64,000 bases of DNA from Pleurocapsa minor GSE-CHR-MK 17-07R. Lineage in GTDB: Bacteria > Chloroflexota > Anaerolineae > Aggregatilineales > Phototrophicaceae. The notes under the pieces are model-generated. The model was not told the origin of the DNA, did no database searches, and saw only the letters and a program-made list of their open reading frames with translations. Within the stretch, counting starts at the first letter, position 1; every line of letters begins with the position of its first letter. Where the stretch lies: NCBI GenBank assembly GCA_019359125.1, contig JAHHHY010000002.1, positions 434,001-498,000 of the forward strand. Reading direction: 5' to 3'. Made by a program: the position numbers and the translations under genes. This document shows positions 26,879 to 38,742 of the stretch, piece after piece.

Positions 26879-27707
26879 ATCTCCAGCGAATTCAGGAGGT
26901 CATCGTCCAGCATGAACGGCGTTGCAGCGTCATCGTAGGGGGCATCTGCCGTGAGGTCTTCGGTTTCAAAATGGCCTGCGCGCGTGCCCCGGTCACACAG
27001 CGACCGATACACGCAGAATTTACAGCGCTCCGCCTCGGCAGTCAGCGGGAAGGCGGGCGTCGCGGTGATGTCTGCCACCAACTGCGACAGCAGCATTTCA
27101 CCCGTGTGCATACTCGCTGCGTCATAGGTCAGGCTGTCGGTCAGGCCATCCTGCGCATACCAGTAGGTCATGCGGATGCGCTCCGGCGGCACCGCCTCTG
27201 CGTCGATCAGCCAGCCGCCAGCCTGCGCCAGCACAAAGCGATACACATCCGACTGCATATCTGTTTTGCGGTGCGCCTGTTTCGGGCGTTTGCCCGTCTT
27301 CCAGTCATAGATGTGCAGGGTGCCGTCCGGCAGCACGACGATCATATCGTATTTCGCCTGCAGCCTGAAATCAGCGATGGGCGCGCCCAGGCTGATTTCG
27401 GCATAGCGCACGACATCATGCGGGATGTGCGCGGCCTGCCAGCTCAGCCAGCTTTTCCACCAGTTGGCTAGCTTTTCATCACCGCGTACGCTGGCCGTCA
27501 GGATGCTTTCGGGCACGCCCAGCGTGTGCTGATGAATCATGCGGTGAAAATCTGCCCCGCGCAGCATCGCCGCTTCAAAGTCATTGGCCGGGCTGCTGGT
27601 CTCGGCCGGCCAGCGCGCATCCATCAGGTAGCGCAGCTCAAAGCGCCGCTGGCAGTCCAGATAGTCGTTCAGGCTGCTCTGGCTGAAGGTAAATGCTTCG
27701 GGAATCG

Positions 27708-27711
<4 letters not shown>
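26875..27711 (-). CDS. PD-(D/E)XK nuclease with probable 4Fe-4S cluster (AddB C-terminus/Cas4-like)
   Basis: 278 residues from ATG 27711, overlapping the helicase stop as ATGA. Motif residues are His60, Glu105, Asp122, then Asp136-Trp-Lys138 (DWKTG) and a following QSDVYRF helix, the usual RecB-family arrangement. Cys20 near the N-terminus together with Cys230, Cys233 and Cys239 match the four ligands that staple AddB and Cas4 nucleases with an iron-sulfur cluster. It should cut single-stranded DNA produced by the partner helicase. In AddAB this domain is fused to AddB; here it is a separate chain translated right after the helicase. Confidence 0.88.
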
Positions 27712-29922
<2,211 letters not shown>

Positions 29923-29930
<8 letters not shown>

Positions 29931-32076
29931 CCTGGGCTCCCGTGGTCTGATTCAGGCGGCGCAGCACGTAATCCACGCTGACGCGCAGGTCGCTCAGGTG
30001 CTCATAGCCGCGCTCGTCATACTGGCTGTAGCCGAAAAACACGCCTTTGCGGCAGCGCTTCAGCAGGCCGGTGATCACATGGTGCAGCATTTCCTGCGCG
30101 GTCGCCTGTTCCATCGCATCCGTCCACACCATCCCGGCGGTCCACTGCTGGCTGAGCACGTACGGCTGCGTCAGCGGCTGATACAGCCGTCGGCCCCAGG
30201 CGGGACTATCGGCGGACAGCCAGAACTGGTAATCGACCGCGTTGTTGCTGAGCAGGAAGGTGTAGGCCGGGGCGATCAGCACGGCGTCCGGTTGCTTGCG
30301 TCCGGCGTCCGGCATGATGATGTCAGCGATCACGCCTTTTTCGACCATGCGCACAAACTCGTGATTCGGGTCAGCGTCGGTTAGCAGCGGGCCCAGCACA
30401 CGGCTGAACTGCTCTGCCGCCTTAATCACGCTTTCAATCGTGCGCCCGGCATCCAGATTGCCATGGAAGGCATACGCGGGCTGGGACAGCACTTCGCCGA
30501 ACAGCCGCCGGAAAAACACATGGATGGCATCCGGAGTATTCTGCGCCTGATACGCCTCGATCCAGCGGCGCAGCGGCTCGTACAGCGTCTGATTGAGCGA
30601 ATAGCCGATGCGCTCGCGCACATCGTCGTCGGGAATATGGTCAAACGAGGTGAGTTTTCCACCCCTGAGCACGCTGCTGACCAGCAGGCGCGCGCGCGGC
30701 AGGTCGATCTGGCCAACGGTCATGACTGCCTGAATCACGTCAAACTCGCGTGGTTGTTCTTCCGGCGTCGTCACCCACCTGGGATGCGCCAGCCGCGCCA
30801 GTGTGAGCAGCGCGCGCGTGGCCGGCTCGTCATACAGCGGGCGGGAGGGGCGCAGGCTGTATGTGGCGATGCCGTGTGCTGACAGCGCGTTCTCCAGCGT
30901 GAAGCGCATGGCGTCATTCAGCAGCGGCGCCAGCATGACGATATCGCTGGCCTGCGCCTCGCCGTTTTCGATCAGGCGGGCGGCCTGGTGCGCTGCCCAG
31001 TCCAGCATCTGCGTGTGATAATGGTTCTCGTCGGTCGGCGGCAGGGTGATGGCGCGGCGCGGATCGGGCGGGTCTTTGGCGCGGGATTTGCGCGCTGTGA
31101 CCGGCTGATTCTTCAGCGCCGCGCTCAGGTCTGAGGCCAGCGCGGACACATGCGGCGACATCACGCGCGAATCCGCCAGGTCGGTCACCGTATCGCACAG
31201 CGCGCTCAGCGTCGCCCCGCTGATCGGGTCCGCGCCCAGAAAGCGCCGGTAACCGGCCTCGTCGTCGTACAGCAGCAGGGCGGACGTGCACAGCGGCACC
31301 CACTCGCGCAGCACATGATGGGCCGCCGGGGTGTCTTCCTCCAGGTTATCGACGATCAGGTGGGTATAACGGGTCGTCAGGTAGTGGCGCGGCGCAGGCT
31401 CGGTCCACAGGTGATCGACGAATAAACTAACCTGCAAAGAGAAGTCTAGAAGGTTATTTCTCACGCAGAATTCGCGGAATATGCGGGCGCATTCCTGGGC
31501 ATCGTCATAGATGTTGCGCTGTTCTGCGCCGGGCAGCGCGGCCGACTTCAGCCGTTCCGCGATGGTATCCGCATCGAAACCGACCAGCGCCGACTTGTTC
31601 AGGTTGTCGAGAATCTGGCTGTACAGGCGGGCGCTGTCGATGCGCACGCTGTTGAAAAAGTCGCGCTGGCGGATGACATCGCCCAGCAGGCGGTCCATCA
31701 GGTACTGCACCAGCTCCAGCGAAAGAAAGACGGGGCGGCGGACATCGTCTTCGGATTGCCCAAGCTGCTTCAGGATCAACGGCCAGAACAGGTCGACCGT
31801 GTTATTGGCGAGGCCGGCCAGCGTCTTGACGGTGACGGATGCCCCTGCCTTGCGCCGCGGGCTACGAATTTCCTCCAGATAAGGCCCGGCCAGCCCCATC
31901 TGCGGCACCAGCACGAGGATTTTGTGGCCGGGAACGCCGGATTCCAGCAGGTGGCGCAAACGGCGCACCCCGGCAGTCGTCTTGCCCGCGCCCGCCATGC
32001 CATGCACAAACTGTTTGCTGGCGATGGGCGCTTCGACGATGGCACTCTGTTTGACGGTCAGTCGGCTGATGCTCAT
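29923..32076 (-). CDS. AddB-like P-loop protein (helicase-fold partner)
   Basis: 717 residues from ATG 32076, which has AGGGA 5 bp upstream. The N-terminal Walker A GMAGAGKT is at 26-33. The region expected to hold motif II reads LIVDNLEEDTP, not a DExx box, so ATP hydrolysis or unwinding may be reduced. Other helicase motifs are poorly kept, and there is no C-terminal cysteine-rich nuclease domain. This pattern matches the inactive helicase subunit AddB/RecC in size and degeneration, without its nuclease module. It starts the four-gene cassette, and together with the next two genes it could form a split AddAB-like complex. Confidence 0.7.
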
Positions 32077-32244
32077 GAAGTCCCTGAAAGCTGGCGCTGG
32101 TGGCGCTGAACGCATGCCCTATTGTACGCATCTTGAGGCATTCGTCACACACGCCTGCGCAATCGAATTTCTGTTCTATTATACCAGGTCGTGGACTCAT
32201 AGTCCGGGGTAGGAATTCCGGGCGCGGCGCGGTCTAATCGTGGT

Positions 32245-32256
32245 GTTGTACACAAC
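32245..32256. promoter_or_regulatory. Small inverted repeat upstream of the CobW-like pair
   Basis: GTTGT (32245-32249) and ACAAC (32252-32256) flank an AC centre, 18 bp before the ATG at 32275 and next to the GATAAGGGA ribosome-site region. A site at this position could block transcription or translation initiation. Metal-responsive regulators often control CobW-family genes, but this sequence does not match a known zinc or cobalt box that I can recognise. Confidence 0.3.
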
Positions 32257-32274
32257 GGACGGATAAGGGACGCT

Positions 32275-32712
32275 ATGCAGCTGATTGCGGTCACCGGAAT
32301 GGAATACGATGCCAAGCGACAGGTCGTGTCGGCGCTGCTGGACGCCATCGCGGAGAACGCGCCGGTCACGCTGATCGACAATGCTGAACAGGCGCTGCGC
32401 CTGCCGCACGGCACGGTGCGCCTGCCGGGCGGATGCGCGTGCTGCACGCTGGTGTCCGGCCTGGTCGACGCGATGGGCCTGGTTGATACGCCGTACGCGG
32501 TGATCGCTGTGTCGGGCGCGGCCGTGCCCGAGGCGCTGGCGCTGGTCCTGAACAGCTTTCGGCGCCCGGACGTCAGCGTGCATACGCTGGCCCTGGTCAC
32601 CCCGGCATTGTGGGAGCGCGCGCCCTATCCGGCGTCACAGCTTTCGCTGCATGCCGACCATGTGATCGCCTCCGTCGAAGAACTCGCGCCGCTGCTGGCC
32701 GAACTGCGTTAA
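32275..32712 (+). CDS. Truncated CobW-like protein without P-loop
   Basis: 145 residues. The order of elements follows the N-terminal half of CobW/YjiA GTPases: a beta strand MQLIAVTG, then a stretch ending GGCACCTLVSGL that aligns with the NGCICCTIRGDL of the next gene. The metal-binding CxCC cysteines (54, 56, 57) are kept, but the Walker A lysine-containing loop is replaced by MEYDAKRQ, and the NKxD and C-terminal domains are absent. It lies 35 bp upstream of a complete CobW gene. It may be a metal-binding partner or decoy of that GTPase. The family link is inferred from the CxCC context. Confidence 0.55.
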   Translation: MQLIAVTGMEYDAKRQVVSALLDAIAENAPVTLIDNAEQALRLPHGTVRLPGGCACCTLVSGLVDAMGLVDTPYAVIAVSGAAVPEALALVLNSFRRPDVSVHTLALVTPALWERAPYPASQLSLHADHVIASVEELAPLLAELR

Positions 32713-32747
32713 CTTCCAGCCCGATACAGACCCATGAGGACCTCCCC

Positions 32748-33830
32748 ATGACAGAACGAATTCCCGTCAAGCTGCCCATTCCCATCACGCTGATTACCGG
32801 CTTTCTGGGCGCTGGCAAGACCACCCTGCTGAACAATATCCTGAATGCCGACCATGGCCTGCGCGTGGCCGTGCTGGTCAACGACTTTGGCTCGGTCAAT
32901 ATCGACACCCAGCTCGTCGTGGGCGTCGAGGGTGAGACGATCAGCCTGGCCAACGGCTGTATCTGCTGCACCATTCGCGGTGACCTGCTGCAGGCGGTGC
33001 TCAATCTGATGGCGCGCCAGGAAAAGCCCCAGTACGTCATCATCGAGACCAGCGGCGTCAGCGACCCGTCGGCGGTGGCCGCCACCTTTATGCAGCCGGA
33101 GCTGACGCCATATGTGCGCCTGGACAGCATCCTCACGGTGGTCGATGCCGATCAGGGCGATGCGCTGGAGGGCGAACAGGCCTTCCTGGCAATGGAGCAG
33201 GTGGGCGTGGCCGATATCGTCATCCTGAACAAGGTCGATCTGGTCTCGCCGCAGCAGCTGGAGACGATGCGCGCCTGGGTGCTGGATATCGCCCCGAAGG
33301 CGCGTATCATCGAGACGACGTTTGCCCGTGTGCCGCTGGAACTGGTGCTGGGCGTGGGCGCGTTTGACCCGGAGCGACTGGCGGACCGGCAGCACGCGCT
33401 GGACGTGCATGTGCATAGCGCGGGTGAAGCATCCGATCATGACCACGATCACGAGCATGACCACTCGCTGGTGTTTGAGACGTGGAACTGGTCGAGCGAG
33501 GAACCGCTCTCGTTCAAGGCGCTGCGCAAGGTGATCGACAGCCTGCCGACCACGATTTATCGCGCCAAAGGCTTCCTGTATCTGGCCGATATGCCGGAAA
33601 GCCAGGGCATCCTGCACATCGTGGGCAAGCGCGTCAGCCTGACGTTCGGTGAAAAATGGGGCGTCAATACCCCGCGCTCGCAGATCGTGGTGATCGGCCA
33701 GCACGGCGGCGTGGATGCCTCGGCGCTGACGGCCATGTTCACCAACGCGCTGGTCAGCAGCCAGCATCCCAGTGAAGTGGATCGCATCCGTAACACTATG
33801 ATGGAATGGCTGCGCATGAAGAAGTCTTAG
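32748..33830 (+). CDS. CobW/YjiA-family G3E GTPase (metal chaperone)
   Basis: 360 residues. Walker A GFLGAGKTT is at 18-26, the metal-binding CICC has Cys71, Cys73 and Cys74, and the guanine-specificity motif NKVD is near 164. A His/Asp-rich loop (HDHDHEHDH, about 227-235) separates the G domain from the CobW C-terminal domain. Members deliver zinc or cobalt to target enzymes in a GTP-dependent manner, and the His-rich loop suggests storage or sensing of zinc, nickel or cobalt. GAGG precedes ATG 32748 by 8 bp. The upstream reading frame from 32610 is unsupported. Confidence 0.9.
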   Translation: MTERIPVKLPIPITLITGFLGAGKTTLLNNILNADHGLRVAVLVNDFGSVNIDTQLVVGVEGETISLANGCICCTIRGDLLQAVLNLMARQEKPQYVIIETSGVSDPSAVAATFMQPELTPYVRLDSILTVVDADQGDALEGEQAFLAMEQVGVADIVILNKVDLVSPQQLETMRAWVLDIAPKARIIETTFARVPLELVLGVGAFDPERLADRQHALDVHVHSAGEASDHDHDHEHDHSLVFETWNWSSEEPLSFKALRKVIDSLPTTIYRAKGFLYLADMPESQGILHIVGKRVSLTFGEKWGVNTPRSQIVVIGQHGGVDASALTAMFTNALVSSQHPSEVDRIRNTMMEWLRMKKS

Positions 33831-33872
33831 CCGCTGGCACGGTGCTGGCGTATTGCTTATTCACAAAGGACG

Positions 33873-35237
33873 ATGAATAAAATGGGATTCAGGGAAGATT
33901 TTGTGTGGGGCGCGGCCACCGCAGCCTATCAGATTGAGGGTGCGGCGTTTCAGGATGGGCGCGGCTATTCGGTGTGGGACATGCTGTGCCGCAAACAAGG
34001 CGCGATCTGGAATGCGCAGACCGGCGACGTGGCCTGCGACCACTACAACCGATTCGAGGGCGATGTCGAGTTGATGCATCAGCTTGGCCTGGGCGCCTAT
34101 CGTTTCAGTATTTCCTGGTCGCGCGTGCTTCCGCAGGGTTGGGGCGAAGTGAACGAGAAGGGCATCAGCTTTTATGACCGCCTGGTGGACCAGCTGCTGG
34201 CGAAGAATATCACGCCGTGGGCGACGCTGTTCCACTGGGATTACCCGTATGCGCTGTATAAAAAGGGAAGCTGGCTGAACCCGGACAGCCCGAAATGGTT
34301 TGCAGACTATGCCGCGATGATGACCGATGTGCTGAGCGACCGCGTGCAGCACTGGATGACCTTCAACGAGCCGCAGGTTTTCATTCAGATGGGCTATGGC
34401 GACGGCGTGCACGCGCCCGGCGATAAGCTGGGCTTCCGCGAACTGCTGCAGGTGTCGCACAACGTGCTGCTGTCGCATGGGCACGCGGTCCAGGCGATCC
34501 GCGCTGGGGCGAAGCTGCCGCCGCAGGTTGGCTTTGCCTGGCAGTCCGCGCCGACCGTGCCCGCCAGCGAGGACGAAGACGATATCGCCCTGGCGCGTGA
34601 GGCGAATTTCGTGGTGAAGAACCGCAATATGTGGAGCACATCGTGGTTCGCAGACCCGATCTTCTTCAAGCAGTACCCTGAAGAAGGTGTGGCGCTGTAT
34701 GGCGCCGACATGCCACACATCGGCCCGGATGACTTCGACATCATCGGCCAGCCCGTCGACTTCTTCGGCATCAACATTTACTTCGGCAATACCGTGCGCG
34801 CCGGTGCGGATGGTAAGCCCGAAGATGTGCCGTATGGTCTGGGTCAGCCGCGCACCACGTTTGACTGGCCCATTGTTGAAGACACGCTGCGCTGGGGACC
34901 ATACTTTATGTGGGAACGCTATAAAGTGCCGGTGTACGTGACGGAGAATGGAATGGCCAACATCGACATCGTCACGCCCGATGGCCGCGTACATGACCCC
35001 CAGCGTATCGAATACACGCGCCGGTACCTGAATGCGCTCAAGCGCGCGTCCGACGACGGCGCGGATATCCGCGGTTATTTCCACTGGTCGCTGATGGACA
35101 ATTTCGAGTGGGCGGAAGGCTTCAAGCAGCGCTTCGGCCTGATCTATGTCGATTACACCACCCAGCAGCGCATCCTGAAAGATGCCGCCTACTGGTACCG
35201 CGACGTTATTAAAGCCAACGGGAACAATCTGGAGTAG
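33873..35237 (+). CDS. Glycoside hydrolase family 1 beta-glucosidase
   Basis: 454 residues, a typical GH1 length, with no signal peptide. The N-terminal GH1 signature FVWGAATAAYQIEGA is present, the acid/base is Glu166 in FNEPQ, and the nucleophile is Glu358 in YVTENG. The end motif WSLMDNFEWAEGF binds the sugar hydroxyls. It should hydrolyse beta-glucosides or beta-galactosides taken up into the cytoplasm. AAAGGA is only 2 bp from ATG 33873 but 11 bp from ATG 33882, so the true start could be either. It stands alone between the CobW pair and a GNAT gene. Confidence 0.92.
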   Translation: MNKMGFREDFVWGAATAAYQIEGAAFQDGRGYSVWDMLCRKQGAIWNAQTGDVACDHYNRFEGDVELMHQLGLGAYRFSISWSRVLPQGWGEVNEKGISFYDRLVDQLLAKNITPWATLFHWDYPYALYKKGSWLNPDSPKWFADYAAMMTDVLSDRVQHWMTFNEPQVFIQMGYGDGVHAPGDKLGFRELLQVSHNVLLSHGHAVQAIRAGAKLPPQVGFAWQSAPTVPASEDEDDIALAREANFVVKNRNMWSTSWFADPIFFKQYPEEGVALYGADMPHIGPDDFDIIGQPVDFFGINIYFGNTVRAGADGKPEDVPYGLGQPRTTFDWPIVEDTLRWGPYFMWERYKVPVYVTENGMANIDIVTPDGRVHDPQRIEYTRRYLNALKRASDDGADIRGYFHWSLMDNFEWAEGFKQRFGLIYVDYTTQQRILKDAAYWYRDVIKANGNNLE

Positions 35238-35267
35238 ACGAGGCTGGCTGCCCGACAGGACTGTCGC

Positions 35268-35297
35268 TTGACATGGAACGTGCAATACGCGTAGAAT
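35268..35297 (+). promoter_or_regulatory. Promoter of the GNAT gene
   Basis: TTGACA (35268-35273), an 18-bp spacer and TAGAAT (35292-35297) lie 52 bp before ATG 35350. The -35 is a perfect consensus and the -10 matches five of six. It implies that the acetyltransferase is transcribed separately from the beta-glucosidase. Confidence 0.75.
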
Positions 35298-35349
35298 GTC
35301 GTTATGAACCTTTGTGAACCCACAAAGTCTAACGAATGAGGCAACCACC

Positions 35350-36366
35350 ATGACGCGACCTGTCCTGCCGGAAGGCTACACCACTCGCCCTGCGACACTC
35401 GATGACGTCGATATCATTATCGCCCTGCTGAACAAGCTCTCGCAGGCACTTATCGGTGAAACCGACGACACGGCTGAAGAAGTCTTCGAAGAACTGAGCG
35501 ATCCGACCTTTGACATAGGCAGTCGGACTCTATTGATTTTCGACGCAGCAGGCACGCTGTTGGGCTATGCCAACTTATATGACTTTCAGCGCCTGGAGAC
35601 CCCGATTGCCGATGTCTATGTGGACATCGAAACACCGGGCGGTGCGGCTCCGCTGGAGGCCTACCTGCTGGCATGGATCGATGACATCTGCGCCGCCAAT
35701 ATGCCGCTCATTCCGCCTGAGCACCGTGTCGCAATCCGGGCGTGGTCATACAGCCACGATGACGGCTATAACGGGTCGCTGGAGCGCGCCGGCTATATTA
35801 ATAAACGCGTGTCTTATCAGATGCGTCTCGAACTGCCGGCCGAGCCGCTGACAGCCCCGGAGCTGCCTGCCGGCTTCAGCCTGCGCATCATGTCTGAGGG
35901 TGAGGATTGGATGCCGCTTATTCACACGATCCTCGATACCTGGCAGGATCATTATGGATTCATCAAGCGCCCGGATGAAGTCGCGATTCCGATGTGGCAG
36001 CGTCATCTGGAGCACAGTTTCGACCCACGCTCGTGGCTAATGGTCATGCATGGGGACGAGATCGCGGCGTTTGCGCTGTGCAAGCTGAATCACGCCGACT
36101 ATCCTGACTTCGCCTATGTCAACCTGCTGGGGACAGCGCGCAAATATCGCCGTCGTGGCCTGGCGGAAGCCCTGCTGCGCACTGTGTTTGCCCACATGCA
36201 GAGCCTGGGTATGAAACGCGTCGGGCTGGGCGTGGACGGCGAAAGCCTGACCGGCGCGACCCGCCTGTATGAGCGCGCGGGTATGCATGTGCACCAGGCT
36301 TATCGCATGAACGAGAAGCTGCTGCGCGACGGCATCGAGACAACCGTCACAGAGCTGGCCATCTAG
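35350..36366 (+). CDS. GNAT-family acetyltransferase, tandem domains
   Basis: 338 residues from ATG 35350. Two GNAT-like halves are present: residues about 8-160 are a degenerate domain, and residues about 175-330 are a full domain with the acetyl-CoA loop RKYRRRGLAEALL and the final GVDGESLTGATRLYERAGMH that is typical of mycothiol-synthase-like tandem GNAT proteins. It probably acetylates a small molecule, identity unknown. It is convergent with the enolase-like gene: the two stop codons share the palindrome CTAG at 36363-36366, so the transcripts run into each other with no intergenic DNA. Confidence 0.85.
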   Translation: MTRPVLPEGYTTRPATLDDVDIIIALLNKLSQALIGETDDTAEEVFEELSDPTFDIGSRTLLIFDAAGTLLGYANLYDFQRLETPIADVYVDIETPGGAAPLEAYLLAWIDDICAANMPLIPPEHRVAIRAWSYSHDDGYNGSLERAGYINKRVSYQMRLELPAEPLTAPELPAGFSLRIMSEGEDWMPLIHTILDTWQDHYGFIKRPDEVAIPMWQRHLEHSFDPRSWLMVMHGDEIAAFALCKLNHADYPDFAYVNLLGTARKYRRRGLAEALLRTVFAHMQSLGMKRVGLGVDGESLTGATRLYERAGMHVHQAYRMNEKLLRDGIETTVTELAI

Positions 36367-37634
36367 GTCGCCCATGCGGCCATGCGCGTGCCGGTTTCGC
36401 CTTCGATTTCCATCATCCGGTTGTACTTGGCCAGGCGTTCGCTCTGCGTGATCGAGCCGATTTTGATGAAATCGGCGGCCCAGCCCACGGCCAGGTCCGC
36501 CAGCCAGTCATCCTCTGTTTCACCGCTGCGCGCGCTGACTGTGACCTTCCAGCGCGCGCGGTTCGCCAGCATACACGACTCGGCCGCTTCGGTCAGGGTG
36601 CCAATCTGATTGACCTTCAACAGCAGACCGTTGGCGCTGTCCGTTTCAGCGGCCTGGCGGATGCGCGATGGGTTGGTGCACAGCAGGTCATCGCCAATCA
36701 CAACGGTGTCGCCGCCCAGCGCCTGCATCAGCGAGGGCCAGTGTTCCCAGTCGTCTTCGGCCAGCCCATCCTCGATGCTCACAATCGGATACGCCCGACG
36801 CCAGGCCGCCAGCAGCGCGATAAAGTCGTGCGCGGATAGCCTGCGCTCGTCCAGGTTATAGCGCCCGTCGGCATAAAACTGGGTCGCGGCGATATCCAGC
36901 GCCAGCACGACATCCGCCCCCGGTTTCAGCCCGGCCCGCTCGATGGCCGCCACGGCCAGCTCGAACATGTTTTCGACGCGGGTGAAGGGTGGGGCCAGCC
37001 CGCCTTCGTCGGCGCGCAGCAGGCGCATGCCGTATCTCTCCTGCGTCAGCTCTGCCGCGCAGGCATACACCTCGGCGGTCATCGCCAGCAGGTCAGGCAT
37101 TTCGATCGTGCTCACCGGCATGACCAGCACATCCTGAATGGCGACCTGTCCCCCGGCATGCCTGCCGCCGCTGAACAGATTGATCATCGGGCGGGGCATG
37201 TACTGCGCCTCAATGCCGGGCAGCAGGCTGTCGAAAATGCTGTACAGCGGCAGCCCCTGTTCATAGGCGCACGCCCGCGCAAACGCGATCGAGACGGCCA
37301 GCAGGGTATTGGCGCCCAGATGCGCTTTGTTCTGCGTGCCATCCAGCCCGATCAGCATCAGGTCCAGCTCGGCCTGCGTGTCAAAGACGCGGCCAGACAG
37401 CGCCGTGTGCAGCGTGGTGTTGATGACCTCAGCGGCTTGCAGGCAGCCGCGTCCCCGATAGCGGGACGGGTCACCGTCGCGTAATTCCAGTGCTTCGCTG
37501 GCCCCGGTGGAGGCGCCCGAAGGCACCGAGGCCGCCGCTGTGATGCCGCTTTCCAGCCGGCAAATGGCCTTTACGGTCGGGCGTCCGCGGCTGTCCAGGA
37601 TTTCCATGCCGGTCAGCGAGATAATCTTATGCAT
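36363..37634 (-). CDS. Enolase-like protein with altered active site
   Basis: 423 residues from ATG 37634. Enolase features present: ILDSRGRPT, PSGASTG loop, His159, Glu210 (DEGG), metal ligands Asp247, Glu288 and Asp315, catalytic Lys340 in LLLKVNQIGTLTE, and Lys391. Two usually invariant positions differ: Asp168 stands where the catalytic Glu168 occurs, and Ala368 replaces the His of the SHRSG loop (here SARSG). It may be a weak enolase or a paralogue acting on a different phosphorylated hydroxy acid. It starts within the end of the upstream kinase gene (8-bp overlap ATGCATAA), which suggests a shared pathway. A canonical enolase is expected elsewhere in the genome. Confidence 0.8.
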   Translation of the reverse strand: MHKIISLTGMEILDSRGRPTVKAICRLESGITAAASVPSGASTGASEALELRDGDPSRYRGRGCLQAAEVINTTLHTALSGRVFDTQAELDLMLIGLDGTQNKAHLGANTLLAVSIAFARACAYEQGLPLYSIFDSLLPGIEAQYMPRPMINLFSGGRHAGGQVAIQDVLVMPVSTIEMPDLLAMTAEVYACAAELTQERYGMRLLRADEGGLAPPFTRVENMFELAVAAIERAGLKPGADVVLALDIAATQFYADGRYNLDERRLSAHDFIALLAAWRRAYPIVSIEDGLAEDDWEHWPSLMQALGGDTVVIGDDLLCTNPSRIRQAAETDSANGLLLKVNQIGTLTEAAESCMLANRARWKVTVSARSGETEDDWLADLAVGWAADFIKIGSITQSERLAKYNRMMEIEGETGTRMAAWAT

Positions 37635-38646
37635 CGCGCAGCATCCCTTCAAAACGTGTGACAAGGCCCGTGAATGTCGCGGGCGCATCTGCCATCAGGG
37701 CCAGGGTCATTTCGCGCTGGCGTGTTTTCTCCGCATCGGACAGGTATTCCAGCGGCGACCGCCCCGCCACGCGCGCCATCAGGCAGCCCAGCGTCTGCCG
37801 CACCGCGCGCGACTCGTAGCCGGGTGTGTCGCTTAACGGGCTGGACGCCATCAGCACCTGTGAAGCGAACTGTGATGCTGCTGCCAGCAGGGCAGGGCGT
37901 GCGTCGGGCAGGTGATGCGCCTTGCTGAGCAGATGCGTCATGGCGAAGCCGATGTCAAACGTCGGGTCGCCGATGTGCATCACCTCGTAGTCCAGCAGCA
38001 CCAGCCCATGCGACGTGATAATCACGTTTTTGGGGCTGTAGTCGCCATGCACCACTGCCAGGCGGTGCGCGCGCGTGTCGTCGATCAGCCGGTGCAGGAA
38101 GTGCGCCGCCGCTGGTACGTTCTCGGCCGCGAAGCTGTAATAGGCCTCCAGCCGCAGCGTTTCGTAAAACGAGCGATTGCTGAAGTCTGCCTCCCAGGCG
38201 GGCAGATCGGCGGCGGTTTTGGCGTGCAGCATGGCCAGCATCAACGCAAATTCAGCGATGTGGTTGGCATCCACACTGCCGCGCAGCAGATATTGTTTCA
38301 GCGTGAGGTGGGGCATCTCGACGGCCTGCATGGCCAGGATATGCGCGCTCTCGTCCTCGAAAATGAACTGCGGCACCTGGCGGCGCAGCAGCAGGCTGGG
38401 CATACGCTGGAGTGCCAGCGCCTCCACATGCAGTCGGTCGGGCGAGGTGAACCAGTCGGCCTGCACGCGCAGTTTTTCCAGACATTGCTTGATCACCCAG
38501 CCGTTGCCTGGCTGGCCTTCGATGCGTGCCCACACCGTTTTGTTTGATACGCCGCCCGACAGCACCTGAAAATCGGTCACCGTCCAGCCGCGCTCTCCCA
38601 GATATGCCGCCAGGCTGTCGCGGCGCTCAATATCGATGTCCGTCAT
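37627..38646 (-). CDS. APH/choline-kinase-family phosphotransferase
   Basis: 339 residues with the protein-kinase-like fold. The Brenner motif VHGDYSPKN near 200 gives catalytic Asp and metal-binding Asn. LDYEVMHIGDPTFDIGF supplies the second metal site. The N-lobe has a glycine-containing loop (VLSGGVSNKTV) and a Lys in WVIKQ. Relatives phosphorylate aminoglycosides, choline, methylthioribose or sugars. Coupling to an enolase-like gene argues for a metabolic substrate, not antibiotic resistance. A TATACT -10-like hexamer lies at 38682-38687 on this strand, in a region that also carries LacI-type operators. Confidence 0.85.
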   Translation of the reverse strand: MTDIDIERRDSLAAYLGERGWTVTDFQVLSGGVSNKTVWARIEGQPGNGWVIKQCLEKLRVQADWFTSPDRLHVEALALQRMPSLLLRRQVPQFIFEDESAHILAMQAVEMPHLTLKQYLLRGSVDANHIAEFALMLAMLHAKTAADLPAWEADFSNRSFYETLRLEAYYSFAAENVPAAAHFLHRLIDDTRAHRLAVVHGDYSPKNVIITSHGLVLLDYEVMHIGDPTFDIGFAMTHLLSKAHHLPDARPALLAAASQFASQVLMASSPLSDTPGYESRAVRQTLGCLMARVAGRSPLEYLSDAEKTRQREMTLALMADAPATFTGLVTRFEGMLRDA

Positions 38647-38742
38647 CGTGGCAGTCCTGTTCGTATTGGGTCAAAGTGCAAAGTATAGCGCAGCCAGGTC
38701 TGAAAGAACGCCATTGTTAAAACTGCACAAGCATTTCGTCAC

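Noticed and set aside
33861-35351. Antisense open frame of 496 codons opposite the GH1 gene
   Set aside because: No motif; the plus-strand gene has both catalytic glutamates in place.
36363-37634. Assignment as the housekeeping enolase
   Set aside because: The Glu168 to Asp and loop His to Ala changes and the operon with a kinase argue against a plain eno call, so the symbol was withheld.
37627-38646. Aminoglycoside resistance phosphotransferase
   Set aside because: Only the general kinase fold is shared; genomic coupling to an enolase-like gene points to metabolism.
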